Below the pieces are notes generated by a model. It did not search any database. It was not told the origin of the DNA and saw only the letters and a list, made by a program, of their open reading frames with translations. From Coleophoma eucalyptorum (taxonomy: Eukaryota; Ascomycota; Leotiomycetes; Helotiales; Dermateaceae), in the NCBI GenBank assembly GCA_026120035.1, contig JALRME010000003.1, positions 496,001 to 560,000 of the forward strand: a stretch of 64,000 bases of DNA, given 5' to 3'. The number at the start of each line of letters is the position of its first letter. Position 1 is the first letter of the stretch. This document shows, piece after piece, positions 57,926-64,000 of this stretch. The position numbers and the translations under genes are program-made.

Positions 57926-60900
57926 TTATGAAGAACTTCCACTTGTAGTAATACCAGCATCTGATTCCTTCTCTTTCTTGACTCCATCAGCAACCAAATC
58001 GACCTTTGGCACATCCGGGATTTGGATACCAGTGATTTTGTACACCATGCCCAAATAACCATCACTGGCCACAAGGACGTCAACCTTCCTACCCTGCTCT
58101 GTCGCCCCATCGCCGTCAGGCAGCTTGATTGCAGCCTTTGCGCTCACTCTCGCACCGTTGGAAAAGCTCTTCGGCTTACTATTTCCATTACTATCTCCAC
58201 TACTTGTTGGATTCCACCCAACACGTTTGATAGCGATGATCTCATCTTTGTCTTCTCTACATAGTATCACGAACCACCCTTCGTTTTGCGGCTTAGGAAA
58301 GCGTGGTGAGTATATGCGTCCTTCTCGATCAGTGAGAGGATTCAGGCGGTTGAGAGTAACGGTAAGTGATAGGGCTGTGATGTCTTTGACATCGATCTTA
58401 AGATTTGGAAGCATCAATGCTGCCTTCTGGAATCGTTGAACTTGTGAGCTTGGGAGGTGGAAGTCTTTGATCAACTTTTGGTAGGTTGGCTCGTTCATGG
58501 CAGAGAGATCTTGGAGAGATTTCGGAGGTTGGATCTTGGAGTAAGCCTGCTCTTCCGTTTTAATGCCTGGTAGAAGTGACAGTGGATATTCCGTAGGCCA
58601 GCGAGCACTTTTGATGCTTTGCAGGAGCGTAATCATTTGTAAACAACTTGAAAGGTAACCCAACTCGGTCAGGACATCAATACTGGCTTGAATGATACGA
58701 ATAGCTTGATCAAGGACACTGGTTTGATCCCCCACGTAATCTGAGATTGGAAGATCGATCCGCGACATATGCGCCTGGAGCAGGAGGAATGCCTTCACAT
58801 GCGGATCCCACATAGGTAGATTGTCAAATGATGAGGTTGGGATTGGCAGATTTGGTGCCATGGCAGCATTAATGAGATCCTCGTTATGACGCACAGGAAG
58901 CTCGTCATATTCCGTTGCACTGGACATCCAGGAGAGAACATCGCCAAATGTTGCGTTACGCTTGGCGTGCTTCACAAGATGTCTAATGGTGCGGTGAGAA
59001 AGATAATAGTAACTCATAATCTTGCCCATAGGTGTAGAAAAGACGTCTCCATTTGGGTGCATTTCGAGGCATGAAGACTCAGCCAGTTGACCTAAGGACT
59101 CATCAACCATGGAGATCATATAATCATTTGCCATTTGCTGAGCAGCAATAGTGTTATGTTCTTCTGCTGAAATTTCAAGACCATAGTAAGAAGGGTTTTT
59201 GTGCAGCCTTCGGAAAAAGAAGGTCCAAGTCAGGTAGTCCAAGGCATCCTGTTTGGTTGCAATTGTTTCAGCAGAAACTTCAGCGCCAAGATGGTTGTCC
59301 AAGACGTTGTGCAGAGAGGATTCGACAGGAAAGCCAGTGTGCAGGAAATGCTTGTAGAACGCCTTTTTGGAGTCTTGTGTAAAAATTCGTGCAATACCTG
59401 ATGTGTCGAATTGAGGACGTCCAGCTCGACCCAGCATTTGCAATACGTCTGTCAGGTCCATATCCTTATATCCCTCGATTTTTGCGTCAAAGAACTGTGT
59501 GCCTTTAACGACTACGAGATGTGCTGGAAGATTGACACCCCATGCCAAAGTACTTGTAGCCACCAAAATCTGAATCTTGTTATTTGCAAAGAGCTCCTCC
59601 GAGAGACTACGATCAGATTCGACAAGTCCGGCATGATGTAATCCAATTCCAAAGCTCAACGCCTCTTTCAAAGCATCGTCTTTAACCCGGGCTAGATTCA
59701 GCTGCAGGTCATCCTCATCCATTTTCACGAAGCGACGTGGGTTGTCTTCCATACCACAGAAATTGATCAGATCTTTGGCTGTAAGTCGAGTCTGTCTACG
59801 TGAGGCTACAAACACGATTACCGGCTTGTCAGGGCTGTGGGTTTTGATCGCCAAGAACGTCGGACGGTTCATCGATTGCATGAGTGGGCAGAAGCCACGG
59901 ACTTCTGGAAAACCATCAATGAAAATTTCAAGAGGAACAGGTCGAACAGAATGTCGGAAATTGAACAGCCCTTCCTTAACGCCGAGCCAGTTGCCAAGGT
60001 CCATCGCGTTGGCACAAGCAGTTGACATGCCTACCAGTCTAACGGAATTTTTAGATTGTGCGGCAATGTAGTTCATACGAGAGACAATGATCTCAAGAAT
60101 TGGACCTCTGTCACCACCAAGCAAGTGGATCTCATCAATGATGACCAGACTAACTTGCCTCACGTAGCCTCTGGTTTGCCATGAACGGGAAATACCATCC
60201 CATTTCTCGGGAGTGGTGATAATAATATCCGCGTCTCTAATGGTTCTTGTATCAGGAGTGTTGTCACCAGTTAGTTCGACAAGCTTCAGACCCATCTGCC
60301 TCGTAAGTCTCGCTCCCCAATCCTTGACACGTTCTCGCACAAGTGCTTTCATCGGCGCGATATATACAACCTTGGAGCCTGGCTTTTCACGGAAGGCCCA
60401 CCACATGGCCAGCTCACAGGCTATTGTCTTACCAGACCCGGTTGGTGAACCTAGCAAAACGTTTGCTGACGTATGATACAAAGTATGGAAGATTTGAGTC
60501 TGCATAGGGTTGAAGAATTGGAACCGCTGGCCATAAATTGCCTCCAGGTTGGGGTTTTTCAGCGCACTGATTGGGAGGGGTTGAAGGTTGAGAAGGTCTG
60601 TATATACTGATTCCGTATCGGGTCGAATCAACTACCAAGAGAAAATAGTCAGTACTAACTTCTTTAGGGGATCTAGGAAGGAGGTTACAAGGTATGGTTT
60701 GCTGGGTTCTAATCCCAGTGAAAGCTCCTGAGAATAACGCCGATGGATCAAGTAGAGTGAACTTACATGCTGGAAGGAGATTGGATGGACAGTCTCTGCG
60801 CCAAGCCATCTGTCTGACACCGCTCTCACGTATATCTGTGTTGGCAATGGATCTGAGAGAGGAATAGTAAAGTTGAGTTCGTGATCATCATGAAGCTTCT

Positions 60901-63900
60901 TTCGGTTTAGAATGAACAGCTCATGATGATAAATCTCTGATGTCTCCGAGTTCTCGACCCAGATCCAGTAGCTTTCAGAAGTGCCATTGTGTCGGTCATT
61001 CCACTTGAAGTCAGGGGTAAGGTACAACTTGATCCGTAAAACATCTCGGTTCAGTGGGGCTATTTCAGAGTCTATGCTCAAGGTTGGGAAGTTGTCGAGG
61101 ATTTTAGAAATTGTCTTCCCAGCAGCGTGGTTGTGGACAAGACTGCCAATCTCTGCTGGCTCCATGTCTCTAAGCATCTCGATGGAAAGGGCTTCTTTGG
61201 AGTCCAATTGATTGAGGACCGGTTTCGGTAGCTCAAATTGATGCAATGGGTGTTGGAAAGCCCATATTCTCTTCTCAATTGACTTGCAGAGAGAAAGCAG
61301 GACCAAGCATTGATGGCCCCATCGCCTGTTCAGAGCAATCATGAAGAGGGCCCGACAGATTCTTGCCGCTTGTTGTGCAACATAGTTGGAGTCGTTGGCT
61401 AGTGCAAAATCGTCCAAGTAGGCTCGTGAGATGTAAGCCTGCAGCAAAATGTTTGTCTTTGCTTGGGATGAATCATTCCCGCCTTCCACTTGACACGGAA
61501 CAGATTCATCCCGGAGCTTTTCAAGCTCTTTGGATTCAGTGTCTCTGCTCTGAATGTTGTCGAATTCTCCACTCATGGCGATCATCTTTAGCACATCTGC
61601 CTCCGTTGCCTGTGGCGACATCATAGTATTGAAAATCTGTATACTAGTGTGTAAGATATAGTATTGGCTGGCAATACGGCCCACATCCTTGCTTCGCAAT
61701 TCTTCTGTTGTCTCGTTGAAGATAATCATCTGACTTTGCTGCAGGGTTCTAGCAGCTTGGATGGCAAGCAGCCGCCGTCGCTGGACCAGCGTGGGATCAT
61801 CTCGAATCTCAGCCCAGTCGATTCCGTATGTTAAGGGGTTGCGCTGCATTCGCACAAAAAGGTAGGAGTAACCAAGCCACTGAACTGCTTCTGGAATTGA
61901 CGTGACTGTGCCCAGACCAATCTCAGCATTCAAGTTATCAACCAAATGTTTCGAGAATCGTGATTCAATGGGAACCTGGGAAGTAACCGCCTGCAAGTAA
62001 TGTGCCAATTTGTCGTGTGTTGTGCAAATCATACCAATACCGGTATCCTGGAACTGAGGTCTTCCAGCACGACCAAAAATTTGAAGAACATCCAGAATCC
62101 CAAGGTCGATGAATTTACCTTCCTGGGCACTATAGACTTGGGTGCCTTTGATAATAACAGCTGCAGCTGGTAAGTTGACACCCCAGGCTAAAGTTGCAGT
62201 ACAGCAAAGGATCTTTAGTACACCATTTCCGAAGAGTTTCTCCATCAGATTGCGATCTGACCGAGCCATACCTAGAAACCATCGAGTTAGCAGACTACAT
62301 ATATAAGGACTAAATAGCTTATAATGGGTATAGGTGCCAGCAAGGACGAAGCACTACTCTGAACAGGAAAAACACAGCCATTTGGCATGATGCCTGTAAA
62401 CTCACCAGCATGGTGTATGCCCATTCCTTTAGGTAGTAGTTCCCGCAATTCCTTGCCTCGAGAACTCTTCAAATCTTTGAGAGCAGCTTCGTACTGTGGA
62501 TGGTTCGTTGGGTCGAATAAATCCACGCAAACCTGATCAATAGCCTTCTCATACAACATCTTTGCAGTTTTCAATGTATCACTTCTTGAGTGGACAAAAA
62601 CCATGATCTGCTTATCCTGCTCGAGCATGAGCCGTACTTTCTCAAAAGCTGTCGTGTCAATATTGTCTCGTGATAATTTAGATCCAGCCTTTCCCTTTAC
62701 ACCAATGAAGTGTTGCTCCAGTGGAACAGGGCGAAACGATGCATCGAAATAGAAGAGCCCTGCATATCTATTGACCTTCAAGAAATCGGCAACATCGATG
62801 TAGTTGGGAAGTGTGGCAGAGAGGCCAACAATTCGGATGAGGGATTGGGTACTCTCAACCTGTCTCTCTGTCCGTGCTACCAAGCTCTCTAGTACTGAAC
62901 CTCGATCATCGTGAAGCATGTGGACTTCATCTATGATGAGCAGCCGAACCTTCTGAACCAACTCTGTGTCTCCTGTTCCTTTTCGTGTTACAACATCCCA
63001 TTTCTCAGGCGTCGTGACAATGATCTGTGTAGCAACGATCTCCTTCTTAGTGAGATGCATATCACCGGTAAGTTCTCGTGCCTGAATACCGAGCCAAGCA
63101 AGACGACGACCAAGCTTCTCCGTAATTTCAGCAGCAAGAGCCTTCATCGGAGCTACGTAAACAATCTTGAAATCTTCGAAATTGACTACGAAATCTGATG
63201 CTTCAGGCTCCTCTGCCGGGCTAGGAGTGACGTTTTGGCCGATTGCATGCAGAATGGTGAGCATAGCAGCATCGGTCTTACCAGCACCAGTAGGAGCACA
63301 AATTAACATGTTCTCGCTGCTTTGATATGCCACTGGGTAAACCAAACTCTGCATACGGTTGAGAGCTTTGTAGCCCTTGAAAGTCTTTCTGCATAGACCA
63401 TCCATACTATCAATTTCAACTAGTTTTCGACCTACTCCGAGAGTACCGACTTTTGCGGCGGGAATAGAATATTCCTCATAAGTTTGGTGTTCTGTTCGCT
63501 CAGTGCCCAGGGGGACAGCATATTTCTTTCCTCTTGAGTCTAGAGTATTTCCAGCAGAGTGAGCTTTATAGACGTGCGGATATTGTGGACCATCTCGGTC
63601 CAAGCTGGGTCCAAGAATAGCATGCTTATGCTCGTAATCCCTCTTTCGCAGAGCCTCCTCTCGCTGGCGTTTTGTCTGGAGCTGTCCAAAAAGGCCATCG
63701 GTCTGGGCTGTTACGAATGGCGAAGGAGCAGTGATTTCCTTGCGATGAGAGATGAGTTCAATAACGAAATCCAGATCATCAAAACCAATGATGTCAGTGA
63801 GTGTAGACTGCAACTCTTCTTCGACGCTATCAGAAGCGAGGAGGGCCATGATCTGCTCTTGAAGATCTTCTCCAGCTAGCCCTTGCTTCCTTGCAGCAAA

Positions 63901-64000
63901 GCCAATACACTTGCTCTTAAGCCATGCTGGTCCATAGCCGTCAGAGTTGGCATCAGAAGAACCTAGGAACAAATCCTCGTCCTGATCACTACTGTACAGA
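57926..64000 (-). CDS. slh1: Slh1/ASCC3-type tandem Ski2-like RNA helicase (5' end outside window)
   Basis: Large ATPase of the ribosome-quality-control trigger complex that splits collided ribosomes. Visible exons: 62406-64000 (open to the edge), 60767-62271 and 57926-60631, about 1,935 residues, so only a short N-terminal piece is missing. Cassette 1 has APTGAGKT, DEVH, SATLPN and the RAGRPQ motif; a Sec63 unit follows. Cassette 2 starts at LNLQPLPISALKNP with GSPTGSGKT, DEIH, the less canonical STACAN in place of SATLPN, QMLGRAGRPQ and a second Sec63 unit. Two cassettes of this kind exist in Brr2 and Slh1/ASCC3; the length of the visible chain, the linker sequence and the short C-terminus fit Slh1. 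The C-terminal tail is Lys/Glu-rich. The intron donor at 62406 splits the glycine of IHHAG. Confidence 0.9.

Noticed and set aside
1..64000. CRISPR arrays, operons, rRNA and tRNA genes
   Set aside because: None seen on reading both strands; the window is fungal nuclear DNA. A covariance-model scan would be needed to exclude small RNA genes.

Overview
The window is nuclear DNA of a filamentous ascomycete (Pezizomycotina). The genes carry short introns, mostly about 45 to 120 bp and a few up to about 190 bp, with GT..AG borders, and the protein set is fungal: Erf2 palmitoyltransferase, Pmt1 O-mannosyltransferase, a tetraspanin of the Tsp3 kind, an Ash1-type SET protein, an Ist2/TMEM16 scramblase, Slh1 helicase and secreted phospholipase B. 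The overall feel is Leotiomycetes, but that is an impression and not a proof. There is no bacterial operon, CRISPR array, intact transposon, tRNA or rRNA gene that I could recognise. Eighteen protein genes are supported; two (Sec2 at the left edge, Slh1 at the right edge) are cut by the window. I rebuilt exon structures by hand and each spliced frame closes at the stated stop.

Layout, left to right: sec2 5' exon (-); a 4.7-kb gene-free stretch; ayr1 (+) and phospholipase B (+) for lipid metabolism; tetraspanin (-) and snx3 (+) as a divergent pair; mitochondrial carrier rim2 (-); the SET-domain gene ash1 (-); a 2.9-kb gap; erf2 (-); a small unknown membrane protein (+), pmt1 (+), an MFS transporter (+) and methionine aminopeptidase 2 (+) in one direction; a large disordered unknown protein (-); a second gene-free stretch of 4.8 kb; profilin (+) and a Rab-like GTPase (-) as a convergent pair; a cytochrome P450 (-), flavocytochrome b2 (-) and a metallophosphoesterase (-); the divergent anoctamin (+); and slh1 (-), convergent with it.

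Functionally this is mostly housekeeping: membrane traffic (Sec2, Snx3, Rab, Erf2), ER glycosylation (Pmt1), N-terminal methionine removal (MetAP2), actin (profilin), ribosome rescue (Slh1), lipid metabolism and scrambling (Ayr1, PLB, Ist2). The accessory-looking genes are the MFS transporter and the P450. I did not find a convincing new multi-gene system. The best second looks are a decayed splice acceptor in the MFS gene, a 19-residue tandem repeat in the Ash1-like protein, a Rab with a large insertion between its G4 and G5 boxes, an uncharacterised 133-residue membrane protein, and a GA/CT hairpin in the snx3 3' region.
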